DNA of 64,000 bases, from contig NZ_CAAAID010000004.1 in the NCBI RefSeq assembly GCF_900639915.1, forward strand, positions 124,001 through 188,000, read 5' to 3'. A program made the position numbers and the translations under genes. The DNA comes from Legionella nagasakiensis. GTDB lineage: Bacteria > Pseudomonadota > Gammaproteobacteria > Legionellales > Legionellaceae. Numbering within the stretch: position 1 is the stretch's first letter; each line of letters opens with the position of its first letter. The notes under the pieces are model-generated. The model was given only the letters and a program-made list of their open reading frames with translations. It ran no database searches and was not told where the DNA came from. Positions 35,013-44,316 of the stretch are shown in pieces.

Positions 35013-35789
35013 ATGATTCTTAATTATTTGGAAAAATTGATTGATGTTTGGTTTTCCTTACTGCCAAGGCCTCGTCCAACTCAAGAACAAGCCTGTCAAG
35101 CCCATTTGATAGCACACCGTGGCGCGCATGATGACTCTCTTGGAATTCAGGAAAATACCGATGCGGCTTTTGCGCGGGCATTAGAACTAGGCTGCTGGGG
35201 AATTGAACTGGATATCCATGCCTGTGCAGATGGTGTGCTGGTTATCAACCATGACCCAACATTACAGCGACTATGGGAGCAAAATATCGAAATAGTTAAA
35301 CACGATTTTAAATCGATACGTACCTTAGTCCCGCAACTACCCAGCCTGGAAGACATAGTAGACAAATACGGTAAACAGCTCCATTTATTTATTGAACTTA
35401 AAAGTGCTCAGATTTCCCAAAAGATTTTACTAGAAACATTAAAATCATTAACACCTTGTAAGGATTATCATTTACTCAGCTTAGATGAACCGCGATTACA
35501 AGCCTTCAATCAATTTCCTAGAGACTCTTTGCTACTGGTTCCGCTTCATAATAACGTCGAGTATTTCTGCAAACTCAGCATGGAAAAATCGTACGGCGGC
35601 GTACTGGGTCATTACCTTTTGCTGCGCGATAGTTACATCAAAACACTTAAAACGGCCAAGCAAATAGCGGGCGTTGGTTTTGTCGATTCAAAATATAGTT
35701 TATATCGTGAACTCAATCGAGGTTTGCGCTTTTTATTTACTAATAAGGCGGCGGCAACAAGTGCTTTCTTACAGGAATTGACAAAATAA
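35013..35789 (+). CDS. glycerophosphodiester phosphodiesterase family protein
   Basis: A 258-residue GDPD-family TIM-barrel enzyme, which splits glycerophosphodiesters to glycerol-3-phosphate and an alcohol. The catalytic and metal motifs are all at the N-terminal end of the barrel: AHRGAHD (33-39), ENTDAAFARALELGCWGIEL (about 46-65) with DIHACADGVLVINHDPTL next, and FIELK later. There is no signal peptide, so it would act in the cytosol like UgpQ rather than periplasmic GlpQ. A Trp/Leu-rich first 15 residues may associate with membrane. Confidence 0.88.
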   Translation: MILNYLEKLIDVWFSLLPRPRPTQEQACQAHLIAHRGAHDDSLGIQENTDAAFARALELGCWGIELDIHACADGVLVINHDPTLQRLWEQNIEIVKHDFKSIRTLVPQLPSLEDIVDKYGKQLHLFIELKSAQISQKILLETLKSLTPCKDYHLLSLDEPRLQAFNQFPRDSLLLVPLHNNVEYFCKLSMEKSYGGVLGHYLLLRDSYIKTLKTAKQIAGVGFVDSKYSLYRELNRGLRFLFTNKAAATSAFLQELTK

Positions 35790-35820
35790 CCTAAACGCAT
35801 GTTGTTGATCTAAATTTGTC

Positions 35821-35842
35821 ATCCTCCGCGCACGCGGAGGAT
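35821..35842. repeat. REP-like palindrome downstream of the phosphodiesterase and fumC
   Basis: ATCCTCCGC and GCGGAGGAT pair around GCAC, within GTCATCCTCCGCGCACGCGG followed by AGGATCCAG, a layout typical of gammaproteobacterial REP units. It lies between convergent genes. A related unit in the opposite orientation is at 38677-38694. Confidence 0.75.
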
Positions 35843-35879
35843 CCAGCGATCATTCAATTTTCATAACACGTTTTATTCT

Positions 35880-37271
35880 TTATCCAGGCGATATCATTTT
35901 TTCTGGTTTTACATAGTCTGCAAATTGTTCGGCGGTTAAAAAGCCCAATTTGACAGCAGCCTCTTGCAATGAAATATCTTCCTGATAAGCCGTTTTAGCA
36001 ATTTTTGCTGCCTTATCATAACCAATATGCTGGTTCAATGCAGTAACCAACATCAAAGAGTGGTGTAGATAATAATCAACCTTGGTTTTATTCACTTGCA
36101 GTCCTTCAATACAAAACGCCTGAAACGACTGACATGCATCACTAAGGAGATTAAGCGAATGCATCACATTAAAAATAATAATGGGCTTAAATACATTCAA
36201 TTCAAAATTACCCTGACTTGCGGCCATGGCTACCGCCATATCATTACCAATAACCTGGACACATACCATGGTCATCGCTTCTGCCTGCGTCGGATTAACT
36301 TTCCCTGGCATGATGGATGAACCGGGTTCATTTTCAGGCAAATGTAACTCACCAATTCCGCAACGCGGTCCTGAACCCAGCCAACGAATATCATTTGCGA
36401 TTTTCATTAAGGCGCAAGCCAGAGCTTTCATCGCGCCATGCGCATTGACTAATGCCTCATGAGAAGCCAGGGCTGCAAACTTGTTCGGCGCCGAGACAAA
36501 AGGAAGCTTCGTTAGTGAAGCGATATGAACGGCCGCTTTTTCAGCAAATTGTGGATGAGTATTCAGACCCGTTCCCACGGCGGTTCCACCCAAGGCCAAT
36601 TCATATAACTGAGGTAAAACAAGCTCTATTTGCTTGAGACAACCATCCAGTTGAGCTACGTATCCTGAAAACTCCTGACCAAACGTTAAAGGCACCGCAT
36701 CCTGTAAATGGGTTCGGCCTATTTTAACGATGCGCTTAAATGCCTCCATTTTTTTAGCCAAACCATCCCGCAAGCAACGAACGGCAGGGAGCAGTTTTTG
36801 ATGCAATGCAAGCGCCGCAGCAATGTGCATGGCTGTGGGAAACGTATCGTTGGATGACTGTGACATATTAACGTGATCATTAGGATGTATGGGGGTTTTA
36901 CTTCCCAAGTTACCACCTGCAATCTCAATGGCGCGATTAGAAATGACTTCATTGGCATTCATATTAGATTGCGTTCCGCTTCCTGTCTGCCAGACATGTA
37001 AAGGGAAATGCTCATCCAATTTACCTTGGCTAACTTCTTCAGCAGCCTGAATAATGAGGTTTGCTTTATCTTCAGCTAATTTTTTTAATTCCAAATTAGT
37101 CAGCGCCGCGGCTTTTTTCAAAATGCCAAATGCATGCATGACTTCACGCGGCATAATATCGCTGCCAATATTGAAATGATGCAGTGAGCGCTCTGTTTGC
37201 GCTCCCCAATATTTATCAGCAGGAACTGAGATTTCTCCCATGCTGTCCGTTTCTATACGTGTGCTGCTCAT
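35880..37271 (-). CDS. fumC: class II fumarase
   Basis: Interconverts fumarate and malate in the TCA cycle; oxygen-stable, iron-free type. The 463-residue product from the ATG at 37271 begins [20 protein letters not shown] and carries the superfamily signature [13 protein letters not shown], plus [19 protein letters not shown] and [20 protein letters not shown]. An in-frame ATG 25 codons earlier would add residues absent from the family. It converges on the phosphodiesterase gene; the upstream gap contains a short inverted-repeat element. Confidence 0.95.
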   Translation of the reverse strand: MSSTRIETDSMGEISVPADKYWGAQTERSLHHFNIGSDIMPREVMHAFGILKKAAALTNLELKKLAEDKANLIIQAAEEVSQGKLDEHFPLHVWQTGSGTQSNMNANEVISNRAIEIAGGNLGSKTPIHPNDHVNMSQSSNDTFPTAMHIAAALALHQKLLPAVRCLRDGLAKKMEAFKRIVKIGRTHLQDAVPLTFGQEFSGYVAQLDGCLKQIELVLPQLYELALGGTAVGTGLNTHPQFAEKAAVHIASLTKLPFVSAPNKFAALASHEALVNAHGAMKALACALMKIANDIRWLGSGPRCGIGELHLPENEPGSSIMPGKVNPTQAEAMTMVCVQVIGNDMAVAMAASQGNFELNVFKPIIIFNVMHSLNLLSDACQSFQAFCIEGLQVNKTKVDYYLHHSLMLVTALNQHIGYDKAAKIAKTAYQEDISLQEAAVKLGFLTAEQFADYVKPEKMISPG

Positions 37272-37335
37272 AGTCTTTATTCTCATCTGCCATAAAATAC
37301 GGAGTTTAACACAGCAAGGCAGCGCATCTAAGATA

Positions 37336-37418
37336 CTTGTTAACAAATTCTATTAAAAATGAACACTAGCCGTTATTTTCTGTGCTCCGATACTCACGTA
37401 CTCGAATTTGTTAACAAG
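37336..37418. repeat. 83-bp element with 15-bp perfect inverted ends
   Basis: CTTGTTAACAAATTC at 37336-37350 is matched by its exact complement at 37404-37418. The interior contains AGTACGTGAGTATCGGAGC when read on the minus strand. It sits in the divergent gap between fumC and rsmE. The sequence is unrelated to the 124-bp and 171-bp palindromes. Confidence 0.7.
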
Positions 37419-37442
37419 CTCTAAATATCCAAGATTCATTTA

Positions 37443-37467
37443 CAGGACGAAAACCCTAATCTCTGCT
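37443..37467. repeat. left-end remnant of the 124-bp palindromic family
   Basis: CAGGACGAAAACCCTAATCT and the following CTGCT match the first ~30 bases of the copy at 2554 except for missing TTAC and small changes. No right end is visible. It lies just upstream of rsmE and runs into TATACT, so it may form part of that gene's promoter. Confidence 0.5.
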
Positions 37468-37509
37468 ATACTGCACGGAAACCTGCCTATTGCCCGCTTC
37501 TGGTAAAAA

Positions 37510-38235
37510 TTGAGAAAAATACGTATTTATCAACCAGGCCATTACGCGACCGGACAAATCCTTGAACTGTCTTCCGGCGCCAGTCAGCATGTAGGCGTAG
37601 TGCTGCGCATGCAACCTGGAGATAAATTCATTCTCTTTGCGGGCGATAACCGCGAATATTCAGCAACCATCTCTGAAATTCATAAAAAGAAAGTGATTGT
37701 AACAATCAATGCCGTTGCAACAATCGATCGGGAATCACCACGTCCCATACATCTTGCCCAAGCCATTTCCAAAGGCGAACGCATGGAACTGGTGATACAA
37801 AAGGCTGTTGAGCTGGGAGTCACCAGCATCACCCCTTTATTAACTGAACGCTCTGTCGTTCGATTGGATCCCGAGCGTCTGGCCAAAAAACATGCTCAAT
37901 GGCAAGCCATTGCCATTGCAGCTTGTGAACAATCTGGAAGAAACAAGCTGCCGCTTATTCATCCCGCCTCTTCTCTGGATGATTATTTGCGGCAGTGCAA
38001 TTCCACACTAAGACTCGTGTTATATCCGCATGCCTCATGCTCCTGGAAAGAGTATACCTTTACAGGCGACATTGCCTTACTGATTGGGCCAGAGGGTGGA
38101 TTAAGCGCTGATGAAATCGCCAAGGCCCAGGCCATGCAATTTAAGTCGTTGAGTTTAGGGCCAAGAATTTTACGTACTGAAACAGCTGCAATCACAGCAC
38201 TTAGCGTGTTGCAAGCTGTGAGCGGTGATCTATAA
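37510..38235 (+). CDS. rsmE: 16S rRNA m3U1498 methyltransferase RsmE
   Basis: Methylates U1498 of 16S rRNA using SAM; SPOUT fold. The 241-residue protein has the N-terminal PUA-like region (MRKIRIYQPGHYATGQILEL) and the C-terminal knot with IGPEGGLSADEI and SLGPRILRTETA, the two signature segments. The start appears to be TTG at 37510, since the first residues align with the family start and no ATG is near. Its last codons overlap the trxA promoter. Confidence 0.93.
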   Translation: MRKIRIYQPGHYATGQILELSSGASQHVGVVLRMQPGDKFILFAGDNREYSATISEIHKKKVIVTINAVATIDRESPRPIHLAQAISKGERMELVIQKAVELGVTSITPLLTERSVVRLDPERLAKKHAQWQAIAIAACEQSGRNKLPLIHPASSLDDYLRQCNSTLRLVLYPHASCSWKEYTFTGDIALLIGPEGGLSADEIAKAQAMQFKSLSLGPRILRTETAAITALSVLQAVSGDL

Positions 38236-38236
38236 T
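38209..38236 (+). promoter_or_regulatory. sigma-70 promoter of trxA
   Basis: TTGCAA (38209-38214), a 16-bp spacer and a perfect TATAAT (38231-38236), inside the last codons of rsmE. The predicted transcript starts about 25 nt before the trxA ATG at 38268, leaving room for its AGAGG ribosome site. Confidence 0.65.
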
Positions 38237-38267
38237 GTCAATTGATTTAATCAACAGAGGTTTATTC

Positions 38268-38594
38268 ATGAGCGAACATATTAAAACCGTAACCGATGAT
38301 AGTTTTGAGCAGGATGTTTTAAATGCAGGCAAGCCTGTGCTCGTTGATTTTTGGGCCGAATGGTGTGGGCCTTGTCGCGCACTCACCCCTATTCTCGAAG
38401 AAGTGGCCGCTAATAACAGTGATAAAATAACATTTGCCAAGATTAATATCGATGAAAACCCCCAAGCTCCTTCTAAATATGGAGTCATGAGTATCCCTAC
38501 CCTTATTTTATTTAAAAATGGGCAAGTTGAGGCAGTCAAAATGGGGTTGCTCTCCAAATCACAATTGAGTGCATTTGTCGATAGTAATATTTAA
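38268..38594 (+). CDS. trxA: thioredoxin
   Basis: Cytosolic disulphide reductase of 108 residues with the active site WCGPC (Cys33 and Cys36), the DFWAEW strand before it and the cis-proline segment SIPTLILFKNG. The ATG at 38268 gives the standard N-terminus MSEHIKTVTD and is preceded by AGAGG at correct spacing; an ATG 33 bases earlier overlaps rsmE and the -10 box. The trxA-rho order is the common gammaproteobacterial arrangement. Confidence 0.96.
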   Translation: MSEHIKTVTDDSFEQDVLNAGKPVLVDFWAEWCGPCRALTPILEEVAANNSDKITFAKINIDENPQAPSKYGVMSIPTLILFKNGQVEAVKMGLLSKSQLSAFVDSNI

Positions 38595-38930
38595 ATGCCT
38601 AGAGCTCGTTTGAAAATTTACTAAATTGAGAGTTATTAGGGTTTTCCGAAGTGGAAATTGAGCTAAAATAGCTCAATTTCCGCCTGCGCGGAAATGACTC
38701 CAATTAAAGTATAACAATCAAAATATGATCTGCCCTATCATCACAGGTAAATCAGTTAAAAAAATATAGATTCCATGGGATTCTTGTGATAAGATAAAAA
38801 TAACTACGGTATATCTTGAGCTAAATAAAAGTTTAGGAAATACCATTAGGCAGCAGCTTCTCTAGCTGTCCTTCCCGTGAAAACTATCCTGGATATTCAT
38901 TTCATTTAACTAACACATCAAGTGAGAAGT
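38595..38930. other. 336-bp trxA-rho intergenic region with overlapping hairpins
   Basis: Holds two hairpins that share bases: a perfect 13-bp stem (38653-38665 with 38669-38681) and a REP-like stem TTTCCGC/GCGGAAA (38677-38683 with 38688-38694). They cannot form together. Downstream is about 230 bp of AT-rich leader before rho with a small CAGCT-TCTCT-AGCTG hairpin near 38853. No open frame with a ribosome site is seen. In other gammaproteobacteria this region contains the rho leader used in autoregulation. Confidence 0.6.
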
Positions 38931-40193
38931 ATGAATTTTAGTGAACTTAAGCAGTTACCTATCGCTGATCTCGTCAATATTGCTCAGGAAATGGGGGTTG
39001 AAAACACCTCTCGTATGCGCAAACAAGACATTATTTTCGCAATCCTCAAAGCCCATGCACTGAAAGGGGAAGATATTCATGGTGACGGGGTAGTTGAAGT
39101 ACTGGCTGACGGTTTTGGGTTCTTACGTTCTTCCGATGGTTCTTATCTGGCCGGGCCGGATGATATTTATGTTTCCCCCAGCCAAATCCGGCGATTCGGT
39201 TTACGTACAGGTGACACTGTTTCTGGAAAAATTCGCCCCCCTAAAGATAATGAACGTTATTTCGCCTTATTAAAAGTTGACCAAATTAACTACGAAACAC
39301 CAGACAGTGCCAAGCGTAAAATTTTATTTGAAAATCTAACGCCACTATTTGCTTCAGAACGGTTGGTCATGGAGCAAGGAAATGGTAGTACGGAAGATCT
39401 GACTGCCCGTGTCGTTGATTTGTGTGCACCCTTTGGACGTGGCCAACGTGGTTTAATCGTTTCGCCTCCTAAAGCGGGCAAGACACTGATGTTACAAAAT
39501 ATTGCCCATTCTATTGAAAAAAACTACCCAGACTGTTATCTCATTGTTTTATTGATTGATGAGCGCCCCGAGGAAGTCACCGAAATGCAGCGCTCTGTTA
39601 AAGGTGAAGTCGTTGCCAGTACCTTTGATGAGCCAGCCAATCGCCACGTTCAAGTAGCCGAGATGGTCATTGAAAAAGCTAAACGTCTGGTCGAACATAA
39701 ACGTGACGTTGTTATCTTGCTTGACTCAATCACCCGTTTAGCACGAGCATACAATACTGTCGTTCCTTCCTCCGGCAAAGTATTGACTGGGGGAGTTGAT
39801 GCCAATGCCCTCCAACGACCAAAACGACTGTATGGTGCAGCCCGTAATATTGAAGAGGGTGGCAGTTTAACCATTATTGCAACGGCTTTAGTCGATACTG
39901 GTTCAAAAATGGATGAAGTGATTTATGAGGAGTTCAAGGGAACCGGTAATATGGAAATTCATCTAAGCCGTCACATTGCTGAACGCCGTGTATTCCCCGC
40001 CATTAACATCAATCGTTCAGGCACACGTCGTGAAGATCTACTTCTTAGTCCAGAGGAATTACACCGAACCTGGATATTACGCAAGATTCTGCAATCGATG
40101 GATGAATGCGATGCTATCGAGTTTTTACTTGAGCGAATGAAGAATCATAAAACAAATGCAGAATTTTTTGAGGCGATGAAGCGGCAGGAATAA
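38931..40193 (+). CDS. rho: transcription termination factor Rho
   Basis: Hexameric RNA-dependent ATPase that ends transcription. The 420-residue product has the N-terminal helical domain ([20 protein letters not shown]), the RNA-binding cold-shock-like domain with GFGFLRS and [16 protein letters not shown], Walker A SPPKAGKT, Walker [17 protein letters not shown], the Q loop and R loop [20 protein letters not shown]. Length equals the E. coli protein within a residue or so. I use the ATG at 38931 rather than a GTG three codons earlier. Confidence 0.97.
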   Translation: MNFSELKQLPIADLVNIAQEMGVENTSRMRKQDIIFAILKAHALKGEDIHGDGVVEVLADGFGFLRSSDGSYLAGPDDIYVSPSQIRRFGLRTGDTVSGKIRPPKDNERYFALLKVDQINYETPDSAKRKILFENLTPLFASERLVMEQGNGSTEDLTARVVDLCAPFGRGQRGLIVSPPKAGKTLMLQNIAHSIEKNYPDCYLIVLLIDERPEEVTEMQRSVKGEVVASTFDEPANRHVQVAEMVIEKAKRLVEHKRDVVILLDSITRLARAYNTVVPSSGKVLTGGVDANALQRPKRLYGAARNIEEGGSLTIIATALVDTGSKMDEVIYEEFKGTGNMEIHLSRHIAERRVFPAININRSGTRREDLLLSPEELHRTWILRKILQSMDECDAIEFLLERMKNHKTNAEFFEAMKRQE

Positions 40194-40199
40194 TTTGGA

Positions 40200-41672
40200 A
40201 TGAAATATGGCGATCTTCGCGATTTTATCACGCAGTTAGAAACCCGTGGTTTATTACAACGGATCGATTATCCGGTATCACCATACCTGGAAATGACGGC
40301 AGTAAGCGATAAAGTACTGCGCAATGGTGGCCCTGCCTTACTATTCACGAACCCTAAAGATCAAAAAATACCTGTACTTACTAATTTATTTGGTACGGTT
40401 GAGCGTGTTGCCTTAGGGATGGGAGAGGAATGCATCAGCGCCTTGCGTGACATTGGTCGATTGCTTGCTGCCTTAAAAGAACCTGAGCCACCTAAAGGAT
40501 TTAAAGATGCATTTAACAAATTGCCTTTGCTTAAACAGGCCCTCAACATGGCTCCCAAATATGTCCAAAAAGCAAGCTGTCAAACCCATGTATGGGAAAA
40601 AGAAAAGGTTGACTTAACAACACTGCCAATACAAACCTGTTGGCCAAATGATGCCGCCCCACTCATCACCTGGGGACTTGTTACGACGAAAGGACCCAAG
40701 CAATCTCGTGAAAATATTGGAATTTATCGTCAGCAAGTTATTAGTAAAAATCAACTCATCATGCGCTGGCTTTCTCATCGTGGCGGAGCACTGGATTACC
40801 AAGACTGGCAAACCGTATACCCAGGTGAGCGTTTTCCAATTGCAGTCACACTTGGAGCGGATCCAGCGACATTGCTAGCGGCCGTTACCCCTGTTCCTGA
40901 TACCTTATCCGAATATGCATTTGCCGGCTTATTACGAGGACAGCGAACTCAACTTATTCGTTGCATTGGCCATGAATTGCACGTGCCAGCTAGTGCTGAA
41001 ATCATTTTAGAAGGCTATCTTGAACCTGGGTTGGAAGCGCCAGAAGGTCCTTTTGGAGACCACACAGGCTATTATAACGAAATACAATCCTTTCCTATCT
41101 TCACCGTGGAACGCATCACTCATCGTGATCAACCTATTTATCACAGCACGTACACCGGCCGGCCACCGGATGAGCCAGCCATATTAGGCGTTGCTTTGAA
41201 CGAAGTCTTTATTCCACTATTACAAAAGCAGTTTCCCGAAATTGTTGATTTTTATCTTCCTCCCGAAGGTTGCTCTTACCGCCTGGCTATAGTAACCATT
41301 AAGAAGCAATATCCAGGGCATGCTAAACGCATCATGATGGCTGTATGGTCATTTCTAAGACAATTTATGTACACTAAATTTGTTATCGTCTGTGATGACG
41401 ATGTTGATGCCCGCAATTGGCAAGACGTCGTTTGGGCGATGACTACCCGCATGGATCCTCAGCGAGATACAGTCATGATTGACAACACCCCAATTGACTA
41501 TCTTGATTTTGCATCCCCAATAAGCGGTCTAGGTTCAAAAATGGGGATGGACGCAACCAACAAGTGGACTGGTGAAACACAACGCGAATGGGGAAAAGCC
41601 ATTATCATGGACCCTGAAATTCTACAACGTGTAAAAGAATACTGGCCGCAATTAGGACTAGGGGATGACTAA
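40200..41672 (+). CDS. ubiD: UbiD family 3-octaprenyl-4-hydroxybenzoate decarboxylase
   Basis: Prenylated-FMN-dependent decarboxylase of ubiquinone synthesis. The 490-residue length and motifs are those of proteobacterial Ubi[11 protein letters not shown] start, [19 protein letters not shown] (the Arg after Tyr is a cofactor ligand region), [15 protein letters not shown] with the catalytic acid cluster, and [14 protein letters not shown] near the end. It begins six bases after rho and overlaps the flavin reductase gene by eight bases, so co-expression with both is likely. Confidence 0.95.
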   Translation: MKYGDLRDFITQLETRGLLQRIDYPVSPYLEMTAVSDKVLRNGGPALLFTNPKDQKIPVLTNLFGTVERVALGMGEECISALRDIGRLLAALKEPEPPKGFKDAFNKLPLLKQALNMAPKYVQKASCQTHVWEKEKVDLTTLPIQTCWPNDAAPLITWGLVTTKGPKQSRENIGIYRQQVISKNQLIMRWLSHRGGALDYQDWQTVYPGERFPIAVTLGADPATLLAAVTPVPDTLSEYAFAGLLRGQRTQLIRCIGHELHVPASAEIILEGYLEPGLEAPEGPFGDHTGYYNEIQSFPIFTVERITHRDQPIYHSTYTGRPPDEPAILGVALNEVFIPLLQKQFPEIVDFYLPPEGCSYRLAIVTIKKQYPGHAKRIMMAVWSFLRQFMYTKFVIVCDDDVDARNWQDVVWAMTTRMDPQRDTVMIDNTPIDYLDFASPISGLGSKMGMDATNKWTGETQREWGKAIIMDPEILQRVKEYWPQLGLGDD

Positions 41673-42366
41673 TCAATTAATTCATGCGCGCGTGGAGCGC
41701 ATCTCACCACTGACAAACAGCATTTTACAACTTATCCTTGCTCCTGATGTTTACGTTGATTATCACGCTGGTCAATACCTGCAAATTATTTTAGACCAGG
41801 AAGCATTTAGTTATTCAATTGCCAATGCTCCGCTGGGTTCAAAAAAATATGAGCTACACATTCGTCACAGCCACGATAATCCGTATAATCAGGCTTTGCT
41901 TGCAAATATTAGAAAACATGGCGAAGTAACCATCCATGTTCCTTTAGGAGAATGTCATATAAGCCGTCTGTACCCTCAGAAACCGATTCTATTTATTGCC
42001 GGCGGAACAGGCTTTGCACCAATTAAAGCCATGATAGAACATTTATTGGCCACAGATGAAACACGTTTTTTTGAGTTATATTGGGGAGCTCGCTCACAAA
42101 GTGACTTGTATATGGATGAAAAAGTAAGTCATTGGCAAACGCATGTGAGTCATTTCCAATACTTTTCTCTTTTATCGGAAACAAGAAAAGAGTCGCTTGC
42201 TTCTATGGTTCTTGAACGACACAAACACGATTTAAACGACTGGCAAATTGTGATCGGTGGTCCTTTTGACATGGTGTATAATACTCGAGATTTACTGATT
42301 ACCAAGGGTGCTTTATCTGAAAATTTATTCTCAGATGCATTCAGTTTTGAAACAAAAAACAGCTAA
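41665..42366 (+). CDS. NAD(P)H-flavin reductase (Fre-like)
   Basis: A 233-residue ferredoxin-reductase-type protein: a flavin-binding barrel ([10 protein letters not shown], then FSYSIANAP in place of the usual RxYSxA/S motif) and an NAD(P)-binding domain ([45 protein letters not shown]). Family members reduce free flavins; Fre is found beside ubiD in several gammaproteobacteria and could supply reduced FMN. The start overlaps the ubiD stop. The usual Arg of the flavin motif is not visible, so affinity may differ. Confidence 0.87.
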   Translation: MTNQLIHARVERISPLTNSILQLILAPDVYVDYHAGQYLQIILDQEAFSYSIANAPLGSKKYELHIRHSHDNPYNQALLANIRKHGEVTIHVPLGECHISRLYPQKPILFIAGGTGFAPIKAMIEHLLATDETRFFELYWGARSQSDLYMDEKVSHWQTHVSHFQYFSLLSETRKESLASMVLERHKHDLNDWQIVIGGPFDMVYNTRDLLITKGALSENLFSDAFSFETKNS

Positions 42367-42393
42367 CGTAAGTGATTCAACAAGGCATTGGAC

Positions 42394-42588
42394 ATGGAAA
42401 CTTTTTATCAAATACTAGGACTGTTGGCGGCAGGTTTAATTGTTTGGGTATTATACCGTGCGATTAAAGGGCGACCAGAGCAATTTAGCCGCGAAAATCT
42501 AGCCAAGAGCTTTTCAAGCATGGGCATCTTGGCATTACTCTTAATTGGATTTGTGGCTTTGCTGGTCTTGTTCCTAAGAACCACATAA
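42394..42588 (+). CDS. small two-helix membrane protein
   Basis: A 64-residue protein with two hydrophobic helices (FYQILGLLAAGLIVWVLYRA and MGILALLLIGFVALLVLFL) joined by a basic loop (KGRPEQFSRENLAKSFSS). I take the ATG at 42394; a TTG two codons earlier is possible. It follows the flavin reductase gene by 27 bases on the same strand. Not recognised. The clear topology and operon position support a real gene. Confidence 0.7.
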   Translation: METFYQILGLLAAGLIVWVLYRAIKGRPEQFSRENLAKSFSSMGILALLLIGFVALLVLFLRTT

Positions 42589-42620
42589 CATCTAATAGCT
42601 TTAAGAGAATGGTTTGAACG

Positions 42621-42932
42621 TTAATGGCCTCTGGAATTACTATGATAATGTCCATGGCGCACCACCAGATAGTCATCAATATTTGGATTATTTATTTCCT
42701 CTTCACTGTTGTCAGGTAGCAAGAGGCATTCTTCTACATAAGTCATCTGACTGCTTTCATCAACCAATAATCGATACCATGGATTTTTACAGGCAAAATC
42801 GCGTTTGCAGGCTTGGGGATTATAACGACCTGAGGCTTGAAATAAGGGATCAATATCAATCACCACAGCGCGATAACCTTGACGTTTATGAATAACCAGA
42901 TCACCAATGTTAAATTTTGCGGTCTTATTCAT
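42621..42932 (-). CDS. hspQ: HspQ/YccV family heat-shock protein
   Basis: A 103-residue protein of the HspQ (hemimethylated-DNA-binding YccV-like) family, described as a specificity factor for Lon-type proteolysis of misfolded proteins. Matches: KFNIGDLVIHKRQGYRAVV at 6-24, DIDPLFQ, the central NPWYRLLVDE, and YVEECLLLPD near 65-75. It converges on the small membrane-protein gene and stands alone. The C-terminal His/Asn-rich end (HGHYHSNSRGH) is longer than in E. coli. Confidence 0.85.
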   Translation of the reverse strand: MNKTAKFNIGDLVIHKRQGYRAVVIDIDPLFQASGRYNPQACKRDFACKNPWYRLLVDESSQMTYVEECLLLPDNSEEEINNPNIDDYLVVRHGHYHSNSRGH

Positions 42933-43062
42933 CGGCTACTCCTGTTTATTTTCCATCCGATAATGGCGGGTACTGAATCAAATTCATTAGTATGATTATC
43001 GGTTCTACAAGCAAAACCTTGAGATATTTTGATACATATGGAAAAATAATTGCTCAGACAGT

Positions 43063-44172
43063 TTAAAATTCACAGGCTTCATATTTATAAGGCAAATAAA
43101 ATTTGCAGATGGTAACTATTTTTCCTGAATCACGCATTTTCACTAATATTTTATCCGCGGCACGCCGGTAAGGACTGTTAATTGGAAAAGCAAAAGCAAA
43201 TTCATCATTCTTAAGGTTTAGATCGGCCACAACGATATCGGATAAATTCATTTGTCGAATTGCATGACGCAAGGTGAGTTCATTACTAATAGCAGCAAAA
43301 GCTTCTTTGTTTTGCACTGCTTGGATTGCACTATTAATATCTTTTCGAGGGAGAGGAGTCGCTTTCACTTTCTTTATTGTATCAAGGTAAATTTGGCCTC
43401 TGACATAAGCAATCGGTCGCCCAGTTAGTTCCTCAATACTTCGTAAGGTATAAACCGGATTAACAATTTTTGCTGTAATATAAGCTGTATAAGTAGAACT
43501 CACAATTAAAAAAATGGATAGGGCGATAACAAGCCAAAACGTTAGAATAAGACGTGCGGTCACGGAGGAAGGCCGATAAAATAAACCGCCTTTGAAAAAA
43601 TGAGTCGTGAATACCCAGCAAGAGTAGAGTATCCCTCGAAGATAACGCTTCGGCATTTCGGGGTTTAATCGTCTCTCACTGAGCCAAATAACGTTGGCTA
43701 CGATAAACATCAGGAACGAAATTAAAACGACAATTCTGGCAGGAAGATTTTTGAATAAATCAATAATTGCAGTTAGAGGCGAGATTTGTTGATGATTAAT
43801 TGCCACTTTGACGTTACTAAGAAAAAAAGGACGACCAAAAGAAACTAGATTGATTCTTTTTTCATTAATTGAAATGGGACCAATCAAAACATCATAGTTG
43901 TTAGCAGCAAGTTCATTAATGGCTTTATCTACATTATTTCCCACAGGCGTTATTTGATATTGCCAACCATTGCGTTGTGCCATTTCAACAAACAAATCGA
44001 TGGCAATTCCTTCCATTCCTCCTCTTGAATTAATCATGACAAAAGGGAACTCAACAATTGCGGCAACACGTAAGTATTCTTTAGGTGCTAAACTGTTCTG
44101 TGCCAAAATCACCGAGTTTAATAAACACAACCCCACTATGATGAGTAATTTATAAAAAAAAGACTTTACCAT
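43063..44172 (-). CDS. ionotropic-glutamate-receptor-like protein (binding domain plus pore module)
   Basis: A 369-residue protein with a signal peptide (MVKSFFYKLLIIVGLCLLNS). The first half of a periplasmic amino-acid-binding-type domain (LRVAAIVEFPFVMIN, DVLIGPISINEKR) comes next. It is interrupted at about 140-240 by a membrane module: helix IVVLISFLMFIVANVIWL, a re-entrant-loop-like stretch SCWVFTTHFFKGGLF, and helix LILTFWLVIALSIFLIVSST ending YTAYITAKI. The second half of the binding domain (IEELTGRPIAYVRGQIYLDT) follows. This is the layout of prokaryotic GluR0-type receptors, but the potassium filter TVGYG is absent. The ligand is unknown. A CTATACTTAA motif lies 31 bp upstream. Confidence 0.8.
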   Translation of the reverse strand: MVKSFFYKLLIIVGLCLLNSVILAQNSLAPKEYLRVAAIVEFPFVMINSRGGMEGIAIDLFVEMAQRNGWQYQITPVGNNVDKAINELAANNYDVLIGPISINEKRINLVSFGRPFFLSNVKVAINHQQISPLTAIIDLFKNLPARIVVLISFLMFIVANVIWLSERRLNPEMPKRYLRGILYSCWVFTTHFFKGGLFYRPSSVTARLILTFWLVIALSIFLIVSSTYTAYITAKIVNPVYTLRSIEELTGRPIAYVRGQIYLDTIKKVKATPLPRKDINSAIQAVQNKEAFAAISNELTLRHAIRQMNLSDIVVADLNLKNDEFAFAFPINSPYRRAADKILVKMRDSGKIVTICKFYLPYKYEACEF

Positions 44173-44202
44173 TTTACAGTTATTTTTTTAAACAGACTCT
44201 AT

Positions 44203-44212
44203 TTAAGTATAG
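44203..44212 (-). promoter_or_regulatory. sigma-S-like -10 element of the receptor-like gene
   Basis: CTATACTTAA on the minus strand, 31 bp before the ATG, identical to the elements ahead of paralogues A and B and at the same distance. Confidence 0.55.
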
Positions 44213-44316
44213 GGCGATTACACGGCAAAATGCTCCAGAATTACCGCTAATAAATCAATGTGTAATCGTTATCATTAAAATTGATCAAATTTCGAGCGAA
44301 TGCTTCTAATCTTTCA

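Noticed and set aside
37272-37346. N-terminal extension of fumarase starting [10 protein letters not shown]
   Set aside because: Fumarases begin close to the RIETDSMG segment; the extension overlaps the start of the inverted-repeat element and has no family match.
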